A DNA stretch of 64,000 nt from Silurus meridionalis. Taxonomy: Eukaryota > Chordata > Actinopteri > Siluriformes > Siluridae. The notes beneath the pieces are model-generated. The model saw only the letters and a program-made list of their open reading frames with translations. It made no database searches and had not been told where the DNA came from. The stretch is taken from the NCBI RefSeq assembly GCF_014805685.1, contig NC_060904.1:16720311-16784310 (forward strand), read 5' to 3'. This document shows, piece by piece, positions 23,243 to 34,584 of the stretch. Every line of letters begins with the position of its first letter. Position 1 is the stretch's first letter. The translations under genes were made by a program, and so were the position numbers.

Positions 23243-23600
23243 CGATCAGGCATAACATTATGACCACCTGCCTAATATTTTGTTGGTCCCCCAAAACAGT
23301 CATGAGCATTAACAGTGTTACCATTTTCAGCAGTTTGAGCTAAAGGAGCTCGTCTGTTGGATCGGACCACACGGACCAGCCTTCGCTCCCCACGTGAATC
23401 AATGAGCCTCGGCCGCCCATGACTCTGTCGCCAGTTCCTACTGTTCCTTCCTTGGAGCACTTTTGATAGATACTGACCACTGCAGACCAGGAACATCCCA
23501 CGAGAGCTGCAGTTTTGGAGACGCTCTGACCCAGTCGTCTAGACGTCACAATTTGGCCCTTAAAATGAGCTTGATCTGAATCATTTATGACAATATGAAT
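23243..23600 (-). mobile_element. Tc1-like element, internally deleted
   Basis: Starts with the known end 'gatcaggcataacattatga'. The minus strand encodes GQIVTSRRLGQSVSKTAALV and then GCSWSAVVSIYQKC, the transposase N-terminal helix-turn-helix region. Most of the catalytic domain is missing between about 23290 and 23320, so only the two ends remain. The same family occurs at 49556-49815 and 36715-37030. Confidence 0.75.
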
Positions 23601-24177
23601 AAAGAATATATATCTTTTTGTATTTAAATTTTTCAAGAAAACTATATATCAGGTGTGTATATACAGTATACGGTATATACACAGTGGTTTAATGCTATTT
23701 GTCTGTAATGTCTTGCAGAAGAGCAGGAAAAAGGAGAAAAAATAAGGAAAAACTATTCTAAACATTTACCTTTATAAAGTCAGGCTGAATGATCTGATTC
23801 CACTTTATCTAGGAGCAGGATTAAAGGAAGTGCATATATATAGTAATTACTGGTCTGACTTTATCTCGCCAATCTGTAGAACAAACTCTAATTGGCTCCA
23901 GTGTCTTAAAGCAGCTTCAATCACACAGGATGAATTATCTGTTAATGCTTTCTGCTACTTTTAATTGACTCCATGTTAAAGCCTTTGGGATCATCAGTCA
24001 TTTCCAGCAAGTTCCCCCAGTCTGCCATCCGAACCGGATTATAGGGTGTCAGAACTCTTTTGTGATTTTTGTGAACGAGGTTCATTGAGATTTATTGTAA
24101 TTTGTTATAAGACTCAATTGTCTCGAGCATTTTTATACGTACCTGAATTTTTTTCCTATTCGTCTTATATTTTATCG
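23601..24177. other. intergenic, nothing recognised
   Basis: Short TA-rich imperfect palindrome near 23645-23682 ('tatatacagtatacggtata'). Nothing else recognised. Confidence 0.4.
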
Positions 24178-24209
24178 TTAGGAATAAATTGCATGTGTGT
24201 GTAAAGAAA

Positions 24210-24585
24210 CTAAAAAAAGATGACTTTTCCAGCCATATGTGGTTCCACAAAGTTGGAGGCACACACCTATACAGGCAGTCTTCTGATGCCATTTTGCCTT
24301 CACGTGAACTAGGAGACCAAACCCTGTTCCATGCCTTTGTGCACAAATTCCATGAAGATCTGCTTGAGAGGAATGGTAAAGAGCCTCAATCCTACTGAAC
24401 ACCTTTGGGATTAATGTAAATGCTGACTGCACCCCAGTACCTGATGTAGGTGAGGAAGCTCTTCCCAGAAGAGTGGAGGTTACTATAACTACAAATGAGG
24501 ATTAAATGTGGAATAGGATGTTCACAAAGGTCATGAATTGTATAGCCAGGTGTCAAACTTTTGTCCATATAGTGTATATGCATAT
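24210..24585 (+). mobile_element. Tc1-like transposon relic
   Basis: 'gacttttccagccatatgtg', 'gttggaggcacacacctata', 'ttgtgcacaaattccatgaa', 'ctactgaacacctttgggat', 'cttcccagaagagtggaggt', 'caaacttttgtccatatagt' follow the family order from 5' end to 3' terminus. Internally shortened; transposase frames broken. Confidence 0.75.
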
Positions 24586-25271
24586 AGTATGTATGTTTGT
24601 ATATGGTCCAAATCAGAAGATCAGCAGCGCTGTTTTAAGGATTATACGCTCAGTTGTAATATGTTTGCAGGTTTTGTTTTCTGTGCATCTGCAGTTTTTG
24701 CCACGTCGCCCCGCGGAGTGACATTGAGCCAAATATGAGACATCGGGTGAATTCTAATGCCAAAAAACGCCCTTCTTAAAAATACGCAAGGCAAAGCAGA
24801 ACAATGTGTGTGTGTGTGTGTGTGTTGGGGTGTGTGTGTGTCGTTAAAATGATACGAGAGAGATGAAAAAAACTACATTTTAATTCAAGTACCTATTGCC
24901 CGGGTTGCATAAGTAGTCTTGATCCTGATCCAGTCTTGATACTGATACCAAGCTAGAACATTACAGAGAAGAGCAAGGTGCTGAGAACTCGGTGCACAAA
25001 TACATATACAGTATGAATATATGCTCACATTCAAGATGAAGTAAAAAAAGCAGTAGAAAGCAGTTCGTTTTAATAAGTACTTAGCCCTAAAAACACACAC
25101 TTCCTGTACACTTGTGCGGATTATAATTTTTTTTACATGCACGCTAATGCTGCTCTGTTCGCTCGTTGTTTAAGCGATGTAATGGGTTTTTCGGATGTCG
25201 TTTTTTTCTGCACAACATGGTCTGATTTGATTGATCATGAAACAGGTCTGACTCAGTGGCATTTTGTGTTC
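24586..25271. other. intergenic with a (TG)n run
   Basis: An interrupted (TG)n run at about 24805-24841. Otherwise unique-looking. Confidence 0.45.
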
Positions 25272-25332
25272 ATTACTGTGACAATGTACCCTAAAAACTG
25301 ATGTAGCCTTCAGGGTCCATTGTCACAATAAG
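25272..25332. repeat. short hairpin, 18 of 20 paired
   Basis: 25273-25292 (TTACTGTGACAATGTACCCT) pairs with 25312-25331 (AGGGTCCATTGTCACAATAA) with two mismatches and a 19-nt loop. Size and shape fit a pre-miRNA-like foldback or a tiny MITE. Neither is established. Confidence 0.6.
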
Positions 25333-25952
25333 CCTTTTTTCCTTGTTAGCCTTTTTTTGTGTGTTATTTTTTTTTAAAAAGAGTACAATGCCAAATCAGT
25401 AACCAATCCCATTATGGTTACACAGTTAAAGAACAGCCTGCACTTTATTTATTTTCAAGCCAATCATCTGCCAAACACCCCAAAAAAGAATATACTGGTC
25501 AGCTCTAGGAAGTGGAACTGCTCATCTGCTAGCACCATGTGATTGAATTTGCTTTTCTATTAAAGAATATAGGAACGATAATAATAAAACGAGTCTCTTT
25601 TTGCCCCGGCGTGATCCTTTTCACGGTTTACTGCGAGATTTCGCCGATATTTAGAAGGTGGTGAATATTAATAATGAGCTGGCATGACTTTTTGGGTCAC
25701 GGGTTCCGCTTCAGTGAACACGACACCATTGGAAATAGATTGCCTGTTGCCATGGCAATGCAACACCATAACGTTAATCCCGAAAGAGAAAGATTGGGTC
25801 TCATGCGGTTCATTTTTAGAACCAATCAGTGGAATAAGAAGTGAAAAGGTTTTTGAGTTGTGTTTAATTGTATATACAGTTGAATCCCACTGTAAGAGAA
25901 ACAAATGTACTCCTGCTCATTGACTTTGACTTTTGGCAAAGATTCGCCCGTC
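25333..25952. other. repeat-free stretch with an RFX X-box-like site
   Basis: No coding signal. GTTGCCATGGCAAT at 25745-25758 is a near-perfect RFX X-box palindrome, within CpG-containing DNA. Confidence 0.35.
25745..25758. promoter_or_regulatory. RFX X-box-like motif
   Basis: GTTGCCATGGCAAT matches the X-box consensus (GTTGCCATGGCAAC) at all but the last base. Function inferred from motif only. Confidence 0.35.
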
Positions 25953-26082
25953 CAGATTTGACTACATTGGAGACTACATTAAGCACCGATTCCATCAAAC
26001 TGGACATCACCAGTTCATTGACTTTGAGTAGGAAGTTTCATAGAATCCATTCTAAATGTAGTCTTGCATGTAATCAAATCTG
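25953..26082. repeat. imperfect 28-bp inverted repeat
   Basis: 25953-25980 (CAGATTTGACTACATTGGAG...) against the reverse complement of 26055-26082 differs at about five positions, with a 74-bp spacer. Possibly a small foldback element. Confidence 0.6.
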
Positions 26083-26164
26083 AAAGTGTTGTTCAATTTA
26101 CTCAATTTTCAGCATGCTGTGGGATGCTTTTCTGATCAGCACAGTTGTAAATTGTGACTATTCA

Positions 26165-26345
26165 AGTCCATGTCCACACTAACACATTTTAGTTTCTCTC
26201 CGTTTTGGCCTTCTGTCCACACTGAGACAACGTTTTTAGTCAACAAAAGGATTTTTTTTCATTTTATTTTAAAGCTCTCCAGAGTGGGAAAATCTGAAAA
26301 CATGTTGCAGTGTGGACTGTAAAAACAGATGCTTTCAATGAGGAA
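26165..26345. mobile_element. MITE-like repeat ('tccacact' type)
   Basis: 'catgtccacactaacacatt', 'ttctgtccacactgagacaa', 'aagctctccagagtgggaaa', 'gttgcagtgtggactgtaaa' recall a fish MITE with 'tccacactgaaacggcgttt' and 'ctctccagagtgg' motifs. Terminal repeats are decayed. Confidence 0.45.
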
Positions 26346-26673
26346 TTTTGAATCATTGGGAGGGATTTTGAATCATTGCCGCAACATTTTAATGAGCTGG
26401 AAAGTAAATAAATGCCTGGCGGAAATGACGTGGGTCAAAGTTTTGCTTATACGCAGTGTAGGGACGTTAGTGGCTTCAGATGGTTGAGTGGATGAGCAAC
26501 TTTTGGGAAATGACTGAATAGGAAATTGGAAAAAAAAAAAGGAAACCGCTGTTTTTAAATTTATCCAGATTAACAAAGACATAGCCCAAGGCAACTGTCA
26601 ACTTCGGACATTTTACTCAAATTTTTCTCATCAATAAGCTGGATGTGTTTTGTTTTAGGCACCATTCTGTATG

Positions 26674-26676
<3 letters not shown>
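26346..26676. other. intergenic, nothing recognised
   Basis: Includes a short tandem copy 'gaattttgaatcattg' (about 26342-26378) and an A11 run near 26531. Confidence 0.4.
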
Positions 26677-26765
<89 letters not shown>

Positions 26766-26788
26766 TTATTATGTATATATGTATGTAT

Positions 26789-26821
<33 letters not shown>
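26677..26821. repeat. compound (AT)n-(AC)n-(GT)n microsatellite
   Basis: (TA)n from about 26677 to 26750, (AC)n to 26764, a short spacer, then (GT)n at about 26790-26821. Confidence 0.95.
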
Positions 26822-26825
<4 letters not shown>

Positions 26826-27695
26826 CCTGAAATACTCAATCTGGGAATTATTCCCCATCCTGTTGTTTGATTTAAAAATCAACTGAAACTGAAATTGAAT
26901 TCACTGGATATTATCAGCTAAAAGAAATCTAACTTTATACTCAATCAGTTAGGAAAAAAAAGACTTGCCTTACATTTAACAAAAAGAAAAATCATACTTG
27001 AGACAAACTTCAGTATAAGTAGAAGAAATATATACACTGGGTATTTCAGCTGAATGCAAACGGTCATCTATGAAATCGAAAAATGCGTTTTTAAAATCGC
27101 TCTCAGCCTCCAGAAACTTTCCCACTGCACAGTACACATGTACAATTGTTTCATCATCCATCACAATGAAGAAAATCAAACCAATCTCATGGTGATTTAT
27201 GGCGCTGATGAATTCTGCTAAGTATCAGAATATTCGACGCCACAGGCAGCAGCACTCTGGAGTCTGGTGTAGAGTTTTAGAGTAAACACAAGTCCAATAT
27301 TTCTGTCAGAAAAAAATATGCTGTAACTTTAAGAAGTCTGTAGGTACTTAAGTTACAAGTTACACAAAAAATTGCATTTACTATGACGTTAATTATTAAA
27401 TAATTAAAATAGTTTTAGGGTAAAATTCCCAGGTTATACCCAGAATGCATCACTTTGTTGCTATTAGTCGGATATTCCCAGTTAATAATTCCACACTCTT
27501 TTCAAGTGAGTGCTGTTGAAAGCCTTGAAAGATGTTTCACAGTCATAGTCGAGTTTATATACACCTTAGAGAATCTGCTAAATAAATGACATAAAAATGC
27601 AGTTTAGTTTTAGTTCTGCCCTAAATGTTATTTCACACAACAAATATTTGCATAGTCCATGAGAAATACACTTGATGGTGTAAACTTGTGAACAT
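26822..27695. other. intergenic, nothing recognised
   Basis: AT-rich. Only short frames with no domain. Confidence 0.4.
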
Positions 27696-28440
27696 TCACG
27701 CCTTTTAGCAGACTTCCTTATCCAGAGCGACGTACAGAAATGCTTTGAAGTCTCTATCAATGATCAACTGGTTCACTAGGTTGCAAACATAGTTTTAGGC
27801 TGATGGGATCCTATGTTGGGACAAATTACAGCACACTTTCTTTTTTGTTTTTGTTTTTTTACATAAAGACAAATTAGGCACTAGTTCAAGTGTTTCAGGA
27901 AGAGGTAGGTCTTCATCCGTCGTTTGACCCAACCATTCAGACATCTAGAAGAAGTTCATTCCACCACCTCGGTGCCAGAACAGAAAAGACCTGACTCTGA
28001 GAGAAGCTGGGAACCAGTGGAGCAGAGCTAGAAGATTTCAGGCAGCATGGTGCAGTGCGAGGAAGGATAAGAGCTTTGAGGTAAGAAAGTGCTGGTCGAT
28101 TTTTTGCTTTGTAAGCAAGCATCGGAATTTTGGAAGCCGGTGGATGGAGCGCAACAGTGAGGTGGTGTGGGAGAACTTGGGCAGGTTGAACACAAGTCAC
28201 ACAGCTGCATTTTGGATCAATTGCAGAGGACGAATAATGTTTGGATTGAAACCTGCCTGCAGAAAGTTGCTAAAGTCCAAATGTTGAAATGACAAGAGAC
28301 TGAACAAGCACCTGAGCAGCCTGTGTGGATAAAAATGGTTGAACGCTTCTGATGTTGTAGAGAAGAAACCGTCAAGAGCATGCCGCTGTAGCAACATATG
28401 AGGAAGAGGACAGTTGATCGTTCTCTCACTGCTCGCAACC
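27696..28440 (-). mobile_element. L2-type LINE relic, 3' half
   Basis: The minus strand reads PLQLIQNAAV (about 28197-28226), then MLAYKAKNRPALSYLKALI and FSVLAPRWWNELLLDV, a conserved C-terminal block of fish L2 reverse transcriptases. Stops and frameshifts are present. The 3' end, at low coordinates, carries 'gtacgtcgctctggataagg' (reverse strand, about 27712-27735), the same tail as the SINEs in this window. That suggests L2 is the SINEs' mobilising partner. Confidence 0.8.
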
Positions 28441-29167
28441 TTGATGTACCCGCGGACAGAGATGTGTAGAAATGTCAGAATGATTGGCGCAACAAATTAA
28501 TGTAAATTGGGGTAAATAGCTTCTGAAGGTCAATACTAAATGATGACATGAATCATTTACACTGATTAGGTTTAAAAGTAAACCCACCCACACCCACATA
28601 CAACCTACCTAATGTATCATGCTGCCTTTTTTTGCTAATTGTTAAATGTACCTTTTGTATAAGTGGGTGCACAAGTGCTTCACTTGTCCTTAGTGTGGAA
28701 CAATGGAACTCTAATGCGATTGCAGTAGGGGTCAAATATGCAGAAGATGCCTGAAAACCAAATAATGTGCAATTCCTGGAGAACTGTTCCAAAGCATTTG
28801 TTGAGGACAAACAAATGACTAATCATAAAACATAACTGTTGTTGATCATCCAGGTAACAGCACTTTCTGTAGGACACATGTACTGTACAGAACCTTATGA
28901 AGTGAACCATTTGTGTCAATTTGGTTATTATTGTGTCGTTTGTGCTTTATGTAAACCACCGCCGCGGTTAAAATGTTAAAGGTTAAAATGTGTGAAGGTG
29001 CAAGTGAAGATAAATTTAATAGTTTTGCAAACACACTAAACAAAAACAGATGACAATAAATATGAAATAAAGGCTATACATAAATGCACAACCTGTCCTT
29101 CCATGGTTGTTTTCCTCATGTTTAAATTCTCCATTTGCTAATCAGTAACAATGAACATTAGACAATG

Positions 29168-29170
<3 letters not shown>
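28441..29170. other. intergenic, nothing recognised
   Basis: Unique-looking AT-rich sequence. Confidence 0.4.

Positions 29171-29243
<73 letters not shown>
29171..29243. repeat. (GT)n microsatellite
   Basis: About 36 GT units. A CT run (about 29301-29319) and a GGT run (about 29333-29357) follow. Confidence 0.95.
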
Positions 29244-29332
29244 AGACATATGGCCAGGTGGGTGATGTAGTCCTGTGACTAAATATAATCCTGACATTAT
29301 CTCTCTCTCTCTTTCTCTTGTTTTTTTGGGTG

Positions 29333-29357
29333 GAGGTGGTGGTGGTGGTGGTGGTGG
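29333..29357. repeat. (GGT)n microsatellite
   Basis: About seven GGT units, giving poly-Pro on the opposite strand. Confidence 0.85.
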
Positions 29358-29747
29358 GGGATTGTTTCTATTTTGCAGACTTTGCAAAAACCTATTTGAA
29401 CTTATGACCTGAAATTGCTACATAAATGCTACATAAATGTTCCTCATTTGGGCCTGTGGTTTGATTTATGCTTTCCATGTCCCCGTTTTACCCAATAACT
29501 CGTTATCAATCTGGATAAAGTCTTAGATCAGCAGTCGTAAAAATACATAACATCAATATACCGTAACTCACTCTGACTACAGAACACTTCTCTACAATCC
29601 TATATAATCGAGGCGCTAATGCTAACTAGCTTGCTGTTGATGATAAACATAGCTAATGGGCGAGGCTGTCAGAAATAATTTAAATAAATTGTTTTGTTAA
29701 TGACGTTTGCAATTTGTGATGGTTTTAAAATTACAAATAGACTTTAT
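29358..29747. other. intergenic, nothing recognised
   Basis: No coding or repeat signal identified. Confidence 0.4.
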
Positions 29748-29885
29748 GGATTGGGACACCTGACTTTTTCAGCCATATGTGGTTCTTCTTCACACACAAT
29801 GGTATAGAATGCTATAGCATTAAATCTTCCCTTCACCTAAACTTCTCCAAACTTCTTCCAGCATGACAATTTTTTCGTTTCTACA
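29748..29885 (+). mobile_element. Tc1-like element 5' fragment
   Basis: 'tgggacacctgactttttca', 'gccatatgtggttcttcttc', 'aatggtatagaatgctatag', 'cttccagcatgacaat' match the family's 5' part. Truncated. Confidence 0.6.
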
Positions 29886-30254
29886 GTGTAAGTGCCATCT
29901 AAACAATTTTCTTCTTCCTCTTATTCTAAAAGTTGGTCCAAAGCTTTGGTACCATGCATACAGTATACTAATAGATTAGAATTGAAGGAGATAAAATATC
30001 CCTTGAAAAAATTTTCATTAAGATCACACACGAGGGATGGAGCATCTGAAAGCCATGTCGATGTTGAGAAACTTGTTATGCACCAAAGATATGGAGAATT
30101 CCTGGTGGCACATTAGGTATGAAGCATTAGCCATATGGCCAAATAAATTAATTCATTTATTAATCAATTAATAAAAACTGTACACCAGGGTACAGGTGAT
30201 TTCTTAAGTCTGCATTAAATTTCTGATAAATCCCAGATTAGTTAAGTGTTACAG
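29886..30254. other. intergenic, nothing recognised
   Basis: AT-rich. A 74-codon + frame without domain. Confidence 0.4.
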
Positions 30255-30440
30255 TGATACAGTGATGGTTGACCTTCCCCATGTTTCTGCCATCTCACTT
30301 CTCACCAATGCACTTCCCCCTGATTGTTTAGGAAGCTCTAGTGAAGCCCTGGTTGTTCCAAACATCTTCCATTTAAGTTATAGAGGACTTCCTCAGATCT
30401 GGGTCTCAGAGACACAATCCTGTAGCCTGTTCAATGAGAT
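30255..30440 (-). mobile_element. Tc1-like transposase fragment
   Basis: 'ggttgttccaaacatcttcc', 'atttaagttatagaggactt', 'cctcagatctgggtctcaga', 'cacaatcctgtagcctgttc' is the antisense of a Tc1 transposase N-terminal region (helix-turn-helix to RKWKKFG-type linker) seen in many fish elements. Degenerate. Confidence 0.55.
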
Positions 30441-31089
30441 CATTGTTTTCTATTTTTAATACTGTAGCATGAGTTATTAGAGATCTGGTTTCTGCTTTGT
30501 CCTATAGAGGCATGGAGTGACATTTGGCATAATGCTAAGTGTTCTAAGCTATGTTACTGTAATAAAACATTCATTTGTGCATTTGCGCTTGCGAACCTCT
30601 GCAACAGCAAGATGGAGAAGGCGTTCGAACCGTCCCACCCGACCTCGACGGCATCCGACTGCGATCTCTCCAGTGTCTTACAGGGATGACAGACAGTCAT
30701 TTCCACCTGGAGCCTGTGAGAACCGAGGGCCACGTGCCCTGAACCAGACGCTATGATTAGTGTTACTGCAGGAGCCGGAATGGGGTGATGAGTGATGGCA
30801 AGGAAGAAAAAAAAACTACACAATTCAATTTCCTTTTCAAGTAGTGGAATTTAGTCTGGGAGAAAAAAAAGAGCTTCTATAGCGTGGACATGGTGATCCA
30901 GGAACACAAATGCCCTCCTTACCACAGAACTTGAAGTTATATGAAAAAATTCACTGGAACATAATAGAGAAAAGCGGTACGGGATTTTGCGCGTTTTTCC
31001 AAATTAATGCGTTTTACAAAAGTTCATTCTCGGAGCACAGGCCGTATCCTTTCCACTTCCCTGTCTCGTATAATGAGAACTAGCTGAGC
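30441..31089. other. intergenic with a GC-richer patch
   Basis: 30600-30760 is notably richer in CpG than its surroundings ('gttcgaaccgtcccacccga', 'ctcgacggcatccgactgcg'). It has overlapping frames on both strands but no recognised domain. Origin unknown. Confidence 0.35.
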
Positions 31090-31430
31090 TATTTCCTCTC
31101 GTTAAGAAGTACAAGCGATACAACGAGGTATGTTTCTACCGCCTGACATTTGTACACATTTGAATGATTCATTATTATTAGTATTACGGTTTGAAATCTG
31201 AAGCCTCCCAAAGCAGCACCGAGTTCCGCCTGAGCAGAAGGAGGATTCTACACTATATTCATGATTATTTAATGACCCGCACACACATTCCGCTAGCTTT
31301 GTTAATATTCATGCCTTTAGGGCTGAATGTCTCCAGAGGACTTAGTCACTTCACAGCTGTACACTTCACAGTGTGTGTAGAGGCACAACAGAAAGTGATT
31401 GGGATTAGCAGTTCAGGCTTGTGGAAGAGG
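31090..31430. other. repeat-free island, candidate conserved non-coding element
   Basis: Mixed-composition unique sequence with homeobox-type AT cores ('gattatttaatgacc', 'gctttgttaatattcatgcc'). No frame with a domain. Conservation untested. Confidence 0.25.
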
Positions 31431-31724
31431 CCTAGTACTCATATGGATTTATAATTAAAAATGCCTAGCATATGTGAGTGTATATAAAGAGGTCCAGGGA
31501 TGGATTAGCTGAAGAGACCCAGATCCAGCGTGGAATTGAGAGTAACATAGTAGCTTTGAATCATGTGGGCACACGTACATCAGTCTAATAAAGGCATTAT
31601 TCCAGGTTTATGGCAGTGCAAAGTAAGACCTCTATACAATTCTGTGCATCAGTTATTCCGCCTAATTGTCTGTTGCCTTTAAAGTGGTGTCCAATTTGAT
31701 AGCATTTGGAGAAAAATCTAAGTT

Positions 31725-32015
31725 TATATATGTGGTCTTCTCAAAAACCTTTACCATAAAGATGGAGGCACACATTTGCATAGATTATATGAATGAAATT
31801 TTCCTTTTCAACAGGTTTGGGGAAACCTGTTCCAGCATGACAATGCCCCAGTGCACAAAACCAGCTTCATGAAGAGCTGCTTTACATGGGTTGGAGTGGA
31901 AGATCTGCTGCAAAGCTCCAATCTTATTGAACATCTTTGGGATGAATTGAAACCAGGCCTCCTCACCTCAGCTACATCAGTACCTGACTTTACTAACACC
32001 CTTGTGTTTAATCTT
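31725..32015 (+). mobile_element. Tc1-like transposase relic
   Basis: From about 31830 the + strand, with one frame change, gives FQHDNAPVHKTSFMKS and then NLIEHLWDELKPGLL and ATSVPDFTNTLV. This is the C-terminal DDE part of a Tc1-type transposase. 5' and 3' ends are missing; not functional. Confidence 0.75.
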
Positions 32016-32460
32016 TACCACACATTCAGTTATTTTATAGCCTAAACATGTTCTATAATAATTGCACTCGGTTAAACGGTTGGGTTGAGCAGCTTTGCTC
32101 TGTGTGTCTGAAAGCAACTGTGGTGCAATTGGAAGCTGAACTTGCAACAGAAACATGCTCTGACACATCCGCTTCAACTCTTCTACTGTGAGAAGAGCAG
32201 TCACATGACTCTAAGAAGCCGTAAAGATTTTTAACACGCTCGCCGCAAGCCCCTTTAGCAAGTGGCACACTGACGAGTGGACGAGTTCACTTCGAACGCA
32301 AGCTGAGCTAAACGCTCAAACTGTCTCTGTGACTAATGGAGAGAATTTCAAAAAGCCAGCAGAATAAATTTCACCCAAACTCTATTATCTTCATCAGGAA
32401 AATAAGGTCCCTTTATCATCCAATCTCTTTTTATGAAATTATCATCTCATAAGAAAGGGG

Positions 32461-32461
<1 letters not shown>
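32016..32461. other. intergenic, nothing recognised
   Basis: Unique-looking. Overlapping minus-strand frames without domain. Confidence 0.4.

Positions 32462-32494
<33 letters not shown>
32462..32494. repeat. (GT)n microsatellite
   Basis: About 15 GT units. Confidence 0.9.
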
Positions 32495-32496
<2 letters not shown>

Positions 32497-32694
32497 AAAT
32501 TATTCAGCCTAACGTAGTTCACAGCAGAGCTCCATGTTTAGACAGCATCGTGATTGAAAAGCGTGAAGTGCGAGAATCAGTGAGCTAATTAAATATAGAT
32601 TGAAAACACGGAGGTGCTTCTTCAAACGATTTACAATTTAGAAGCTTTATATATACAGTATATATGCAGAATGATAGTTTACACTATTACTTTT

Positions 32695-33090
32695 AAAACA
32701 GTCCTCTTGCACAGCAAAACAGCGATCCCAGCGTTCCTTTCACTCCTGCAATGTGTCTTTGAAGTCTTCTTTTCAAAGCATGTGAAGCACCTTCTGCAAT
32801 TTTGCGGTTCTGAGTGGCACGCTTCCTTCATGAGCGAAAGAACATCACTGGAAGACGACGAGAGATCAGGAACACCTTCAATGAGCTCAACCTCCGGAAA
32901 TGTCGAAACTATCCGGCAACTCGTGCATGATGATCGTCGGAGAACAATCCAAATTATCTCACTTCCACACCGACCATGCTCGCCAGATTTGGACTTCGCA
33001 CTCTTCTTTAAGATAAAGCTCCAGCTCAGAGGTCACCCGTTTTAACACCACTGCGGAGATCCAACAGGAGGTGAAGGGGCTTTCTTGTAA
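32695..33090 (+). mobile_element. rearranged mariner-like element
   Basis: 32806-33045 on the + strand encodes MSERTSLEDDERSGTPS, VETIRQLVHDDRRRTIQII and then, after an internal deletion, SLPHRPCSPDL and FFKIKLQLRGHPF. These are the N-terminal linker and the C-terminal catalytic end of a mariner transposase. The preceding 32695-32795 is mariner too, but inverted: its minus strand reads DFKDTLQE, stop, KERWDRCFAVQED. So a C-terminal piece lies head to head with a deleted copy. No terminal repeats seen. Confidence 0.75.
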
Positions 33091-33184
33091 ACAGATACCA
33101 CTTTGCACATAAAATGCATTTTATAACACTTTCATGTCTCTCCAGATGTATTCAACAATTTTTTTTCTTAAGACACGACTGTGT

Positions 33185-33590
33185 TGTCTTGGCTGAGTGT
33201 TTAGGGTTGTTATGTAGAAAGGTGAACCTTTGGCCCTGACCGAGGTCCTGAACTCTGTGGAACAGGTTTTTTAAGTTAGGAGATCTCTGTACTTTACCAC
33301 ATTCAGCATTCCATCAACATTCCCTCGACCGTGACCAGTTGTTTAGTGCCTGCTTCAGAAAAACACCCCTACAGCATGACACTGCCACCACCATGCTTCA
33401 CATTTGGGATGGTTTTGAGCAGGTTATAAGCAGTGCCTGGTTTTCTCCAGACATAACATTCAGAATTGAAGCCAAACTGTTCAATCTTGGTTTTTATCAG
33501 ACCAGAGAATCATGTTCTACACAGTCTGAGAGTCCTTCAGGTGGCATTTACCCATATTTGCAGCAGGGTTTGTAAGAAATGTCGGGAAAA
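33185..33590 (-). mobile_element. Tc1-like transposase relic
   Basis: 'acagcatgacactgccacca', 'ccatgcttcacatttgggat', 'gcctggttttctccagacat', 'ttatcagaccagagaatcat', 'gtctgagagtccttcaggtg' is the antisense of the transposase catalytic core (SDETKIELFG ... GGGSIM region). Degenerate, ends missing. Confidence 0.75.
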
Positions 33591-34216
33591 AAAATAAGAC
33601 CACTTTGCCAGTGGTTTTGTGATGAGAAACATCACCAGAATACCCCAATTGCACGAGATTGCACATGACTTCAACATTTGAATGTTATGTATTTGATGAT
33701 TTCTTCTGCTGTGTATTACTTAAACAGATTTTATAAACTCTAATAAATCACAATTTCATCAAAGATCCCAGAGCTTCACTCCTCCTGTGCCTGTCCTCCT
33801 GTAGTCATGGGGAAAAAAGCACAGCGCTTGAATTAAACTTCTAATTTAACACGCGTTTATTTCGAGTCACATGCGGGATGAATGCTAAACATGTCTCCTG
33901 ACTGAAAAAAAGCGTTTGCAACCCGAGCAAGAGTCTACCTCCAACACAAACGCATGCCGTGATTTCCCCAGGTGGTGCTGCTTGCACTTTCATTCTCTCG
34001 CCTCACCCTTTCCTTAGTAGTAAAGCTCTGAATAAACCGTCGCTTCTTCACTGCTGTAAAGCGATGGTGACGGCTCGCAGCATGAGATCCAGATCTTAAA
34101 GTCTGTCTGGAAGTCTAAATTGAGGACCATGAGATGGAACTTTTTTCCTTTGTGTAGTTTTGTTTGTTATTGATTAATGGTGTGCAAAAACAGTCCCTGT
34201 TTTAAGCACTCAAAAA
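33591..34216. other. intergenic, nothing recognised
   Basis: Unique-looking. No coding signal. Confidence 0.4.
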
Positions 34217-34253
34217 TGGATGATGATGATGATGATAATTATAATAATAATAA
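34217..34253. repeat. (GAT)n/(AAT)n microsatellite
   Basis: Short GAT and AAT/ATA trinucleotide runs. Confidence 0.8.
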
Positions 34254-34344
34254 ACAGAGTAACATCTGGAAGTGGTCACTCACTAGTTAAGATGTTGCTT
34301 AAGTGATTAAAATGACCAAGTTGCCACTCATGTGGAAGTAGGTG

Positions 34345-34502
34345 GGAGTTGAGACACTAGTGGTTAATGAATTGGACTTTGGATTTAAAGCCACACCAAG
34401 CTAATACTCCTGGGTTCCATCTATAGCCATAGATGCTCTGTTGTTTGAATGAGATGAATATAAGGTGCTCTGGATAAGGGTGTTTGCTAAATGCCATTAA
34501 TC
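34345..34502 (+). repeat. tRNA-derived SINE, partial
   Basis: 'gacactagtggttaatgaat', 'ttggactttggatttaaa', then 'gagatgaatataaggtgctc' and 'tggataagggtgtttgctaa'. The B box is deleted. Confidence 0.7.
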
Positions 34503-34584
34503 CATATATATATACACACACACACAAAGTAATGTGTCCAGTCTCTGTGTGTTTTAGATTATGTTGTTTTATGTTTGATTTAAA

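Noticed and set aside
26677..26821. TA arrays as replication origins or matrix attachment sites
   Set aside because: Pure microsatellite expansion explains them, and nothing else in the flanks supports a function.
32614..33045. 143-codon frame as an intact mariner transposase
   Set aside because: It begins in antisense mariner sequence and lacks most of the catalytic domain. It is a rearranged relic.
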